From Methanosarcina sp. UBA402 (GTDB lineage: Archaea > Halobacteriota > Methanosarcinia > Methanosarcinales > Methanosarcinaceae), in assembly GCA_002509325.1 (NCBI GenBank), contig DADO01000216.1, positions 1 through 10,740 on the forward strand: DNA of 10,740 nt, in the 5' to 3' direction. Positions 1 to 6,831 of this stretch are shown piece by piece; position 1 is the stretch's first letter; the number at the start of each line of letters is the position of its first letter. The position numbers were made by a program, and so were the translations under genes. The notes under the pieces were generated by a model. The model saw only the letters and a program-made list of their open reading frames with translations. It ran no database searches and was not told where the DNA came from.

Positions 1-170
1 AGTACGCCCCGAATTGCGCCTCGGGAGTACGCTGTCCGTTTCGCTCACTTCGTTCGCTCAAGCGGACTAATTTTAGGACAAGAATACATTTTCAACTCGC
101 TCAGGAGGGATGATTTTTCTCGAATTTCGCTCCGAGTCATGAAGCAGGCGTCGTCAACAGGTGGGCGATG
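1..170. repeat. GC-richer intergenic repeat block with palindrome
   Basis: This block stands out from the AT-rich DNA that follows. AGTACGC occurs twice (1-7 and 26-32), flanking a short hairpin (CCCGA 8-12 with TCGGG 21-25). Next comes a larger palindrome, GTCCGTTT (34-41) with AAGCGGAC (60-67), 8 pairs with one G-U; its loop is made of the CGCTC/TTCG words typical of dispersed Methanosarcina intergenic repeats. I see no reading frame of useful length. It may be the end of a dispersed repeat or the 3' region of a gene left of the window. The repeat-family assignment is from memory and unverified. Confidence 0.45.
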
Positions 171-672
171 TGATTATACAACTGCCGGCAATGGATTTAG
201 AAATATCCAACTTTATAGTATCTATTTAGTATATATCTTAATTTTATATAAGTAGTTTTATCTTATTGTCAACCTCTATTTTGTGCAGGAAATATATTTT
301 TAACAGATATATTTAAATGCATATTCTTCTGAATTTACTCTAAATTATATTATTTTATTATTCTGTTTAATCAGTTTTTTTGTTATACTGGTTATTTTTT
401 TATTAAATTTTAAATAAAAATATCTATTTTCCTGTGTCTATCTCCCAAAAGTATTATTATTTACATTTGAAAATGAATATGAGTAAAAATGTATGAAAAA
501 GTTTGTCCTCTCGAGGGGGAAACAAATGACATTTCTTTATAATCCTGTGGGGATATTTTATCTTCCTTTTTTCTATCGGGAGCATTTCTCTGATATCAAC
601 AGATATCTCTTCTACCGGGGGCTGAGTATGATGTCTCAAAGGGGGCTTTAGTCTTTATACAATCTGGCTTCT
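171..672. other. AT-rich intergenic region, no gene seen
   Basis: No supported gene. Bases 190-470 are extremely AT-rich with T7 runs near 375 and 395, which could end a transcript coming from the left. A 60-codon frame on the minus strand (457-639) has only a TTG start and no ribosome binding site, and I regard it as chance. A 9-base direct repeat CAATCTGGC sits at 660-668 and 676-684. Confidence 0.5.
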
Positions 673-814
673 ATGCAATCTGGCCTCAAGGTGTGGTCTG
701 AGAATAGTTATTTTCTGGGACATGGCCTGTATGAAGCGCTTTATTGTGAGATTATCGATCAACTGCCTTCCAATATAATTCTCGATTAGCTGGCTTTCAA
801 TAGTTTACATATCC

Positions 815-831
815 TTTTTATAATTTATAAA
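815..831 (+). promoter_or_regulatory. possible TATA box upstream of the broken small ORF
   Basis: The stretch contains TTTATAAT followed by TTATAAA. An archaeal start site about 25 nt downstream would fall near 845-856, just before the small frame that begins at 862 or 887. AT-rich background makes chance matches common, so this is weak support. Confidence 0.25.
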
Positions 832-886
832 GTATTCAGAGCTTAACAAAAAGTTAATGTAATGATCGCGTTATACGGAGTTTTAG

Positions 887-1073
887 ATGAATATGAAAAA
901 GAACACTGTTTGTACTTTCTCATACTGCAGGCGTGTTCTTTATAGGGCGGCGCGGTATTGAATCTTCAGATAGTCGTTTTGAAATATTTGAACTTCTATC
1001 AGATCCCCCGGGCCCATATCGAGCAAAAATGAAATTCCTGGATAAAAGTAAATTTCAGGAAATAATTGGATAG
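887..1073 (+). pseudogene. frameshifted or broken small ORF (about 60 residues), unknown
   Basis: An ATG at 887, preceded by CGGAG at 876-880, opens a frame that closes after 24 codons. In another frame an uninterrupted stretch from 897 to the TAG at 1071-1073 reads as a plausible protein, with RTLFVLSHTAGVFFIGRRG near the start and an acidic, charged C-terminal half (SDSRFEIFELLSD, then KMKFLDKSKFQEIIG). Removing one A from the A5 run at 896-900 joins the start at 887 to that frame and gives about 61 residues. Adding one A would instead join it to a frame starting at ATG 862 (MIALYGVLDEYEK). I recognise no family. It could be a pseudogene, a sequencing error, a frameshifting site or coincidence. 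A 9-bp inverted repeat (898-906 with 933-941) lies inside. Confidence 0.35.
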
Positions 1074-1079
1074 TTTGAG

Positions 1080-1089
1080 ATATATATAA
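1080..1089 (+). promoter_or_regulatory. TATA box of the prenyl synthase gene
   Basis: ATATATATAA lies six bases after the stop of the broken small ORF. The usual 22-27 nt spacing puts transcription start near 1107-1112, downstream of an in-frame ATG at 1100 but upstream of the GGAG at 1118-1121. It therefore favours the ATG at 1130 as the true start of the gene. Confidence 0.5.
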
Positions 1090-1129
1090 TCGTTACCAGA
1101 TGCCCGTCCAAGTACACGGAGTAATATTG

Positions 1130-1987
1130 ATGAATATTGAAGAGTGGGAAGAATACAGATATGTTGAATTCGGGATAAATACCTTCATTGCTCAAATGGA
1201 GGAATCCAGCTTAAAAAAAATGGTAGAACATGTCTGTAATACCGGAGGAAAGCGAATCAGGCCGATTATCCTCCTTCTGTCCAGTGAGATCTGTTCAGGT
1301 TCGTATCATCAGAGCCTTGATGCAGCTCTTGCTATCGAAATGATGCATTCTGCTTCCCTCATCCACGATGACCTGCTGGACCAGGGGCTTATTAGAAGAA
1401 ACCTGCCTTCCGCCCCTGAAAAATTTGGCCCTTCAAAGGCGCTTCTTTGTGGTGACTATCTAATTGCAAAGTGCTTTGAGTTTATTTCTCCATATGGGGA
1501 AAAAGTGGTCCGGGATTTCGGAAAAGCCGGGATGGATATGGCTGAAGGAGAAGTTCTTGACCTGGGACTCGATAGGGATACTTTCGGGGAAAGCAATTAC
1601 TTTGAGTGCATTTATAAAAAAACGGCTTCTTTGTTTGCTATGAGCGCTTCCATAGGAGCACATACTGGAGGGGCCGATGATACCCTTGCCGAGCGTTTTT
1701 ATTTCTTCGGTAATTCCCTGGGAACTGCATACCAGATTGTTGACGATATTCTTGAGTTTCTTGAAGTGGTTGAAGGTAAGGAGTCGAAATTCACATCTGA
1801 AACCCTGCCGCGCGTATATATGAAGAATATGTCAAAAGAAGAAGCAATACAAAAATCCATAGATGCCGTAAAGCTGCATATCAATGCCACAAAAGAGACC
1901 CTTCTGACATTCAAAGCATGCCCGGCAAGGGACAAACTCTTCCAGATTACTGATTATATAACTGTCGATATGCTTGAGAATGTTTAA
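1130..1987 (+). CDS. long-chain trans-prenyl diphosphate synthase (likely geranylfarnesyl, C25)
   Basis: Adds isopentenyl diphosphate units to an allylic diphosphate, Mg-dependent, to make isoprenoid chains. At 285 residues it is slightly shorter than typical family members. Visible motifs: GGKRIRP at 39-45 (diphosphate binding), first aspartate-rich motif DDLLD at 80-84, RR at 89-90, GEVLD at 140-144, KT at 164-165 and the second motif at 205-209. The latter reads DDILE, with Glu where Asp is usual. Residues 5 and 4 before the first motif are Ala75 and Ser76. In this family small residues there open the product pocket, so a product longer than C20 is expected. A C25 synthase has, as I recall, been characterised in Methanosarcina mazei, where C25 is the methanophenazine side chain; I infer this is its orthologue. 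Start 1130 was chosen over ATG 1100 because GGAG (1118-1121) precedes it and the likely transcription start lies after 1100. The radical SAM gene follows on the same strand. Confidence 0.85.
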   Translation: MNIEEWEEYRYVEFGINTFIAQMEESSLKKMVEHVCNTGGKRIRPIILLLSSEICSGSYHQSLDAALAIEMMHSASLIHDDLLDQGLIRRNLPSAPEKFGPSKALLCGDYLIAKCFEFISPYGEKVVRDFGKAGMDMAEGEVLDLGLDRDTFGESNYFECIYKKTASLFAMSASIGAHTGGADDTLAERFYFFGNSLGTAYQIVDDILEFLEVVEGKESKFTSETLPRVYMKNMSKEEAIQKSIDAVKLHINATKETLLTFKACPARDKLFQITDYITVDMLENV

Positions 1988-2253
1988 TTACTAAGCTATT
2001 CCTGAAAAATGAATTGCAACTGAATTCCGGTCGTGTACGTGAGTTATTGATTAATTCCGAAAAAGCGAGAATATCTTCCATATTTAAGAAAGATGCAGAA
2101 AGATTCTTGTGTTTGCAGTTTTCAATAACTCATACCCATTACCTGAATTCCTTGTACATAAAAAGGAAAAATGATATTAAAATGATATTGCTTAGTTTCT
2201 GTTTAATCTAACAGGTATTCCAATTTTTGCCAATAACTTTACCAGGTGTATTC
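1988..2253 (+). other. intergenic spacer with 11-bp tandem duplication
   Basis: The 266-bp gap between the prenyl synthase and the radical SAM gene has no clear hairpin terminator after the first gene. AAAATGATATT is perfectly duplicated in tandem at 2168-2178 and 2179-2189; its AT-rich junction could be a weak promoter for the downstream gene. A 65-codon frame (2014-2211) has a TTG start and no ribosome binding site, and I do not call it a gene. Confidence 0.4.
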
Positions 2254-3432
2254 ATGCGAGTATATGATAGTCCGGTGCTTAAGGTAAACGCCAGTACGGA
2301 AAATGAAAAAATAGCGCTCGATGCAGAAGGTCCTCTCTCCCAGCTTGCAAAACCTTTCCTCAAGCGCATAAATAACATTTTTGAGGAAGAAAAACCCATC
2401 TCAATAAATGAGAATGAGATTATTTTCTCTACATGGATCCCACCTATTCCTGGGCCGGTTTTCAGCCGGGTAATAAGTGCGGAGATTGCAGCCATCAGGA
2501 AAAAAAGAGTTCCGGACCAGTTTTCAATAGGGATTACTGCCCGCTGTCCAAATCGCTGTATCCACTGTGGAGCGGCTGATATAAAGCCAGAAAGGGAACT
2601 GACCCTTGATGAGATCTCCGGAGCTGTGGATCAAAGCCTGGACCTTGGTGCTTATCTTATTTCTTTCGATGGCGGCGAGACAATGCTCCGAAACGATCTC
2701 GTTGAGATGGTGGCCAGAGTGGACAAATCCAGGGCAATTGCCACCTGTTTTACCTCAGGCTTTAAACTTTCTGAAGAACGGGCAAAGGAGCTTAAAGCCG
2801 CAGGTTTATATGCCGCAAGAATCAGCTTGGATAGTCCTTTTGAAGCTGAGCATGATCGCATTCGGGGGCGAGATGGGGCATATAAGGATGCAATTTCTGG
2901 GATCAGGAATGCGAAAACTGCCGGGATTCTTACTGATATGTTTGTGGTCGTTTCCCCTCACAATATCGATGATCTTGAAGAGTTTTACAACCTTGCAGCT
3001 GAGCTTGGTATGCACGAACTCTCTATCTATGAGATTATCGCAGTCGGTCGCTGGCTTGATCATGAGGATGAAGTGATAGGGGAAAAAGATGTATCAAGGC
3101 TTGAGAAATTCCAGAAGATGATGAATTCTAAACCTGAAGGTCCCAGAGTCACCGCATTTCCCTATTTTTTGGGTCCGAGTCTTTTTGGGTGCTTTGCAGG
3201 CAGACGCTGGATGCATGTTGCTTCGGATGGAGAAGTGATGCCGTGCTCATACACTCCCCTCTCCTTTGGAAATATCTGCGAGAATTCTCTGGAGTCCATT
3301 TGGAAACGTATGGGTAAGCACACCGCCTACAAAAAGAATGCCGCTTATTGCATGATGCGTAATCCCGATTTCCGGAAGGAATATATTCACACAATTCCCC
3401 AGGGCGCAAGAATTCCTTACAGGCTTAAATAA
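2254..3432 (+). CDS. radical SAM enzyme with Twitch/SPASM-like C-terminus
   Basis: Reductively cleaves S-adenosylmethionine to a 5'-deoxyadenosyl radical; the substrate is unknown. At 392 residues it has an N-terminal part of about 90 residues without recognisable motifs, then the 4Fe-4S signature C98-x3-C102-x2-C105 (CPNRCIHC), a GGE motif in FDGGET, and a radical SAM barrel. The C-terminal part has C313, C331 (preceded by G326 as in the G-x4-C element), C342 and C366, fitting a reduced auxiliary-cluster domain of Twitch/SPASM type. Such domains occur in peptide-modifying and cofactor-making enzymes. The start at ATG 2254 is chosen because AGGTG lies at 2244-2248; a TTG at 2227 in the same frame lacks a good site. 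It follows the prenyl synthase at 266 bp, so a shared role in methanophenazine or lipid synthesis is possible but only inferred from position. Two termination signals follow. Confidence 0.85.
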   Translation: MRVYDSPVLKVNASTENEKIALDAEGPLSQLAKPFLKRINNIFEEEKPISINENEIIFSTWIPPIPGPVFSRVISAEIAAIRKKRVPDQFSIGITARCPNRCIHCGAADIKPERELTLDEISGAVDQSLDLGAYLISFDGGETMLRNDLVEMVARVDKSRAIATCFTSGFKLSEERAKELKAAGLYAARISLDSPFEAEHDRIRGRDGAYKDAISGIRNAKTAGILTDMFVVVSPHNIDDLEEFYNLAAELGMHELSIYEIIAVGRWLDHEDEVIGEKDVSRLEKFQKMMNSKPEGPRVTAFPYFLGPSLFGCFAGRRWMHVASDGEVMPCSYTPLSFGNICENSLESIWKRMGKHTAYKKNAAYCMMRNPDFRKEYIHTIPQGARIPYRLK

Positions 3433-3466
3433 CATTTTTTATGTCATTTTTAATTCCTCTTTTTAA
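3433..3466 (+). terminator. oligo(T) terminator region after the radical SAM gene
   Basis: Three T-runs (about 3435-3440, 3447-3451 and 3460-3464) follow immediately after the TAA. Runs of T are the intrinsic termination signal of archaeal RNA polymerase. Confidence 0.5.
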
Positions 3467-3489
3467 TTGCTTGTCCGGAGAACAAATGT

Positions 3490-3523
3490 TTTCAGGGGTT
3501 TTCTCCTGAAATCCTCCTTTTTT
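3490..3523 (+). terminator. hairpin plus T6 terminator
   Basis: TTTCAGGGG (3490-3498) pairs with the complementary arm at 3503-3511, including one G-U, around a TTTT loop, and T6 follows at 3518-3523. Together with the oligo(T) runs just upstream, this separates the radical SAM transcript from the ATP synthase operon. A second perfect 8-bp inverted repeat, AAAATTGG/CCAATTTT, lies at 3529-3552. Confidence 0.55.
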
Positions 3524-4180
3524 CGTTGAAAATTGGCTGATTTTCCAATTTTGAGAATTGAATACTGGATTCTGAATACAAGATTTATATGTGATTGGAG
3601 ATTGGACGGGATTTAATTTCAGAAAACCAGCCTTTAAATGGTTTGGTTTCTTGGAAATGGATTTAACTAAAAATAACTCAACAATAAATAAAAACAGAAA
3701 AAAATAGCTAAACAATAACTAAACAATGAATAATAACTAAAGAATGACTAAATAGTAACCGAATGATGAATAAAAATCTTACTAGTTTGATTATATAAAA
3801 CATTTCATGTTTTTATGTAATAACACATTAAAAATTTCTACCTAAAGAAGGTGGTTAAACTGCCTTATATAAAACATTTCATTCATATTTTTTTAATAGG
3901 GTTTAATAAAATCTTAATGCAATCTCTGAATCTTAGCTCTAATATTTGGGGTTACGCTTTACATTTTACTTTCAAGTTTTCAGTCTGATAACCTTTCGAT
4001 ACTTAATTATATTCTACTGTTTTAATTTAATTATTTTTTACTGTTATATTTAATCTTTTTCATTTTATCCGTATATTTTGCTATTTATAATTATCATTTT
4101 CTTAAAAAATTCTTATATATTGAATATATCATGATTTATAATTATAGTTATCTCCCTCCTCTTTGATAAAACCGAAGCTG
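3524..4180. other. AT-rich intergenic region upstream of the aha operon
   Basis: No gene is supported. A 96-codon minus-strand frame (3425-3715) is low in complexity, overlaps the end of the radical SAM gene and has no ribosome binding site. Bases 3665-3775 contain degenerate repeats of the word AACTAAACAATGAAT with a spacing of about 12-15 bases. The rest is AT-rich, with several TATA-like words (for example TTATATATT at 4113-4121) and T-runs, and a pyrimidine-rich stretch at 4151-4163. Confidence 0.5.
3791..3882 (+). repeat. 18-bp direct repeat containing a TATA box, two copies
   Basis: TTATATAAAACATTTCAT occurs perfectly at 3791-3808 and 3865-3882, 74 bp apart. Each copy contains TTATATAAA, close to the archaeal TATA consensus, so it may be a duplicated promoter or factor-binding element. 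Start sites would fall near 3818 and 3893, giving leaders of about 390-460 nt for ahaH, although T7 at 3888-3894 could stop transcripts from the first copy. Confidence 0.45.
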
Positions 4181-4188
4181 TTATATAG
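4181..4188 (+). promoter_or_regulatory. likely TATA box of the aha operon
   Basis: TTATATAG preceded by a purine-containing stretch (ACCGAAGC) that could be a BRE. The expected start near 4207-4212 leaves a leader of about 70 nt with the GGAG ribosome binding site. A nearer TATA-like word, TTTATATATT at 4247-4256, would start transcription around 4273-4279 and lose that site, so it is less likely. Confidence 0.45.
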
Positions 4189-4211
4189 ATCATTCGCGAA
4201 GGATTTGTTAA

Positions 4212-4229
4212 CTACCTCCATTGGAGTAG
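4212..4229 (+). promoter_or_regulatory. small hairpin in the aha leader
   Basis: CTA-C-CTCC pairs with GGAG-TAG around an ATT loop (bulged C at 4215). If transcription starts near 4207 the hairpin sits at the extreme 5' end of the operon mRNA, where it could affect stability. Its left arm contains CCTCC, complementary to ribosome binding sites. Confidence 0.3.
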
Positions 4230-4280
4230 GGATTTTTAATTATTAATTTATATATTAAATTTTAACAGACGGAGATTCAC

Positions 4281-4610
4281 ATGGCTAAAAATGAAATCTT
4301 ATCTGAAATTAAAAAAGCAGAGGAAAGCGCTAAGTTAATGGTTGAAGAGGCCATTGAAGCTAAAAACAAGCGCATATCCGATGCTCGGGCTGAAGCCAGG
4401 GAAATCCTGAAACAGGCCGAAATCGATGCACATAAAGCTGCACAAGACTCTTTTAAAGAAGGTGAAAAACAGATCCTGGAGGAAAGAGATAAGATCATCA
4501 ACGATGGTGAAAAAAACGCATTAGCCATGTCCCAAAAAGCTCAAGCTAACATCGACAAATCCGTCAATTACCTTGTACAGGAGTTTGAGAGGGCGGTCCT
4601 TAATGAGTAG
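4281..4610 (+). CDS. ahaH: A1AO ATP synthase subunit H (peripheral stalk)
   Basis: At 109 residues this is the first gene of the operon. With subunit E it forms the peripheral stalks that hold the A1 head still against the rotating centre. The sequence is almost wholly charged and alanine-rich helix (KKAEESAKLMVEEAIEAKNK, then further Glu/Lys/Ala repeats to about residue 95), as expected of the long coiled coil of the H/G family, with no membrane segment. The ATG at 4281 is preceded by GGAG at 4271-4274. The 3' end overlaps the ahaI start by 8 nt, suggesting coupled translation. Identification rests on coiled-coil character, size and position, since these subunits diverge strongly in sequence. 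Confidence 0.9.
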   Translation: MAKNEILSEIKKAEESAKLMVEEAIEAKNKRISDARAEAREILKQAEIDAHKAAQDSFKEGEKQILEERDKIINDGEKNALAMSQKAQANIDKSVNYLVQEFERAVLNE

Positions 4611-6555
4611 ACCTAAAGAGATGACAAGGGCCGTTATTGTCGGGCACAAAAGCATTCTAAAAGAAACCATCGATGCATTACATGATACAAATCTTTTTCA
4701 TATCGAAGATTTTGTCGAAGACGAGTCTGGTTTTAAGATCAGCAAGCCATTTAAAAACGCAGAAGAAGTCTCTAAAAAGCTTGTGAAGATCCGTTCCATC
4801 GCCAATTATTTGGGGATTGAAAGCAAAAAACCGGTAGTTCAGAAAACTGACTCTATTTTGCGCGAACTTGACTCGAAGTTGAATGAACTGGACAGGACAA
4901 TTTCAGCTAAAACGGAATCAATTTCCCAGCTTGAAAATGAATTAAAAGACCTGGAATCTCAGAAAAGGGAAATCCTGCCTTATCTGTCCATTGATCTTGA
5001 CTTCGAATATTACCGTGGCTACGAAAGCCTCAGGGTTTTCGCTGGCACTGTAAAAAGCAGCCTGGAAGAAAGTCAGATTTCGAGCATCACTCAAGCTTAT
5101 GAACTGTACTTTGACCCTCAATCAAAAGCAGTTGTACTGTTTGTAGCTAAAAATGATGCCGGCAAAGTTTACGAAGTTCTTCAGGGTCTTGGATTCAAAG
5201 AATTTAGAGTCCCGGAAAGAGGTGGTGTCCCAAGCGAACTGTTAAGATTTATTGAACAGAGAGAAGCCGAAGTCACCAGAAGGATTGAGTCCTTAAAGGG
5301 TGAGATCGAGTCCTTGAAAACTAGGTACGCCGATTTTATCCTTGCCAGCGATGAAGTCCTGACTATCGAGAGTCAAAAAGCAGAACTGCCTCTTAGAATA
5401 GCTACATCTGAAAACGCATTCATAATCGATGGCTGGGCCCCCACCGAAGATTACGACAAGCTTGTCAGTGTAGTTAACAGTGCCACTAAAGGCAAGGCAT
5501 ACATCACTAGCCTCGAAATTCATGAAGAGGAAGAAGAAAATGCCCCTGTCGAATATAACAATTCAAAAGTTGTGGCACCGATGCAGGAGATTATGGACCT
5601 GTATTCCAGGCCAAAATATACTGAAATTGATCCATCATCAGCAATCTTCATAACCTTCCCGCTGATCTATGGACTGATTCTCGGAGACATCGGATATGCA
5701 ATGATACTGGGAGGGCTTGCGCTGACTATCAAAAAACTGGTTAAGTCAGATGCAGTGAAGCCTCTCATGAATATTCTGATCTATTGTGAGATATCAGCAG
5801 CTTTCTTTGGAGTTCTTTACGGTGAGTTCCTTGGATTCGCACTTGCGAGCCTACATACCGAACATGGAGTAGTTCCAGGCCTGATTCCAGGTTGGGAAAC
5901 TATCACTCTCTTTGAAGGTATTGGAGGAGAAGCATTTACTTTTCCAGTCCATAGGTCTCACATGGTAATGACTATGATTGTAGTAAGTATTGTAGTCGGA
6001 CTGCTTCACTTAAATTTTGGGTACCTGCTCGGCTTTTCAAATGTCGCCAGGAACCACGGGATGAAACACGCTATTCTTGAAAAAGGCAGTTGGATGATTA
6101 TTGAACTTGGTGCAATCCTTGCAGCAGCTGGTTATCTTGTTGTTGGCGGTTCAGCATTGATGTATGTCGGTGCTATTGTTCTTGTTCTGGGTATTGTGAT
6201 GCTCGCCATGGGCGAGGGTATCGCTGGTGTGGTCGAATTGCCATCTCTTATGGGTAACACTCTTTCGTATGCCCGTATTATCGCAGTCGGTCTATCTTCG
6301 ATTTATATCGCAGGTACAGTCAATGACATCGCCTTCGGAATGATCTGGGCTGATCATTCTCAAATTGGTTTCGCAGCATTAGCTGCAATACTTGTATTTA
6401 TGCTCGGACATAGTTTGAACTCTGTTCTGAGTATTATCGCTCCCGGACTGCATGCACTCAGGTTGCAGTATGTAGAATTCTTTGGAAAATTCTATCAAGG
6501 CGGGGGCAGAAAATTCAACCCATTCGGATATATAAGAAAATACACGGAGGAATAA
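4603..6555 (+). CDS. ahaI: A1AO ATP synthase subunit I (a-type membrane stator)
   Basis: A 650-residue homologue of the V-ATPase a subunit; it provides the ion half-channels beside the c ring. Residues 1-340 form the cytoplasmic part, with a coiled-coil stretch at about 85-130. From about 345 there are 7-8 hydrophobic segments, starting near SSAIFITFPLIYGLILGDIGY. The motif SYARIIAVGLSS contains Arg558, the expected essential arginine facing the c-ring carboxylate, and Glu545 lies 13 residues before it in VVELPS, similar to the Glu/Arg pair of the yeast a subunit. The start at ATG 4603 inside the end of ahaH is chosen over a possible upstream start at 4573, because GAGAGGG lies at 4587-4593 and the sequence MSRPKEMTRAV fits the family's N-terminus. 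Its stop is 4 nt before ahaK. Confidence 0.95.
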   Translation: MSRPKEMTRAVIVGHKSILKETIDALHDTNLFHIEDFVEDESGFKISKPFKNAEEVSKKLVKIRSIANYLGIESKKPVVQKTDSILRELDSKLNELDRTISAKTESISQLENELKDLESQKREILPYLSIDLDFEYYRGYESLRVFAGTVKSSLEESQISSITQAYELYFDPQSKAVVLFVAKNDAGKVYEVLQGLGFKEFRVPERGGVPSELLRFIEQREAEVTRRIESLKGEIESLKTRYADFILASDEVLTIESQKAELPLRIATSENAFIIDGWAPTEDYDKLVSVVNSATKGKAYITSLEIHEEEEENAPVEYNNSKVVAPMQEIMDLYSRPKYTEIDPSSAIFITFPLIYGLILGDIGYAMILGGLALTIKKLVKSDAVKPLMNILIYCEISAAFFGVLYGEFLGFALASLHTEHGVVPGLIPGWETITLFEGIGGEAFTFPVHRSHMVMTMIVVSIVVGLLHLNFGYLLGFSNVARNHGMKHAILEKGSWMIIELGAILAAAGYLVVGGSALMYVGAIVLVLGIVMLAMGEGIAGVVELPSLMGNTLSYARIIAVGLSSIYIAGTVNDIAFGMIWADHSQIGFAALAAILVFMLGHSLNSVLSIIAPGLHALRLQYVEFFGKFYQGGGRKFNPFGYIRKYTEE

Positions 6556-6559
6556 AAAC

Positions 6560-6802
6560 ATGGTAGACGGAGCAACAGCAGGTCTCTTTTTGGACGCAGC
6601 AGGAATGAAAGCACTCGGTGCAGCAATCGCAATCGCAGTAACTGGGTATGCATCTGCAATAGCTGAAAAAGATATCGGTACAGCAGCAATCGGCGCAATG
6701 GCAGAAAATGAAGGATTATTCGGTAAGGGCCTGATCCTTACTGTCATTCCAGAAACCATCGTTATCTTCGGTCTTGTCGTTGCATTGCTTATCAATGCTT
6801 AA
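6560..6802 (+). CDS. ahaK: A1AO ATP synthase subunit K (c-ring proteolipid)
   Basis: An 80-residue membrane hairpin; many copies form the rotating ring that carries ions past subunit I. Two hydrophobic helices are visible, about residues 13-35 and 55-78, joined by a polar loop around GAMAENEG. The second helix carries the ion-binding carboxylate Glu65 in TVIPETIVIFG. One carboxylate per two-helix hairpin is the normal F-type-like arrangement, unlike the duplicated proteolipids of some methanogens. The closely related Methanosarcina acetivorans enzyme has been reported to use both Na+ and H+; which ion is used here cannot be read directly. GGAGG at 6546-6550, inside the last codons of ahaI, is a strong ribosome binding site, fitting high output. 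The gene is followed by an unusual repeat array that begins within its stop codon. Confidence 0.97.
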   Translation: MVDGATAGLFLDAAGMKALGAAIAIAVTGYASAIAEKDIGTAAIGAMAENEGLFGKGLILTVIPETIVIFGLVVALLINA

Positions 6803-6831
6803 ATTTAAGAGCGTACTCTGCTCTTAAATTT
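6801..6831 (+). promoter_or_regulatory. perfect 12-bp hairpin at the end of ahaK
   Basis: AAATTTAAGAGC (6801-6812) pairs perfectly with GCTCTTAAATTT (6820-6831) around a 7-nt loop. The left arm begins with the last two bases of the ahaK stop codon. It is the most stable member of the array that follows and could protect the 3' end of a shorter ahaK message or slow the polymerase. Confidence 0.7.

Noticed and set aside
457..639. 60-codon minus-strand reading frame
   Set aside because: It starts only at TTG, has no ribosome binding site, and is unrecognisable in composition; the surroundings are AT-rich.
673..789. 38-codon frame starting MQSGLKVWSENSYFLG
   Set aside because: It reads like protein, but it is short, has no ribosome binding site, and I recognise no family; it could be a decayed fragment.
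2014..2211. 65-codon plus-strand frame between the prenyl synthase and radical SAM genes
   Set aside because: TTG start, no ribosome binding site, and the frame stays open backwards into the preceding gene, as chance frames do.
3425..3715. 96-codon minus-strand frame in the gap
   Set aside because: Its low-complexity hydrophobic and Lys/Asn-rich sequence follows from AT content; it overlaps the radical SAM 3' end and a terminator, and has no ribosome binding site.
4573..4602. Upstream extension of ahaI by ten codons
   Set aside because: It overlaps ahaH further, and a family-like N-terminus with a ribosome binding site is present at 4603.
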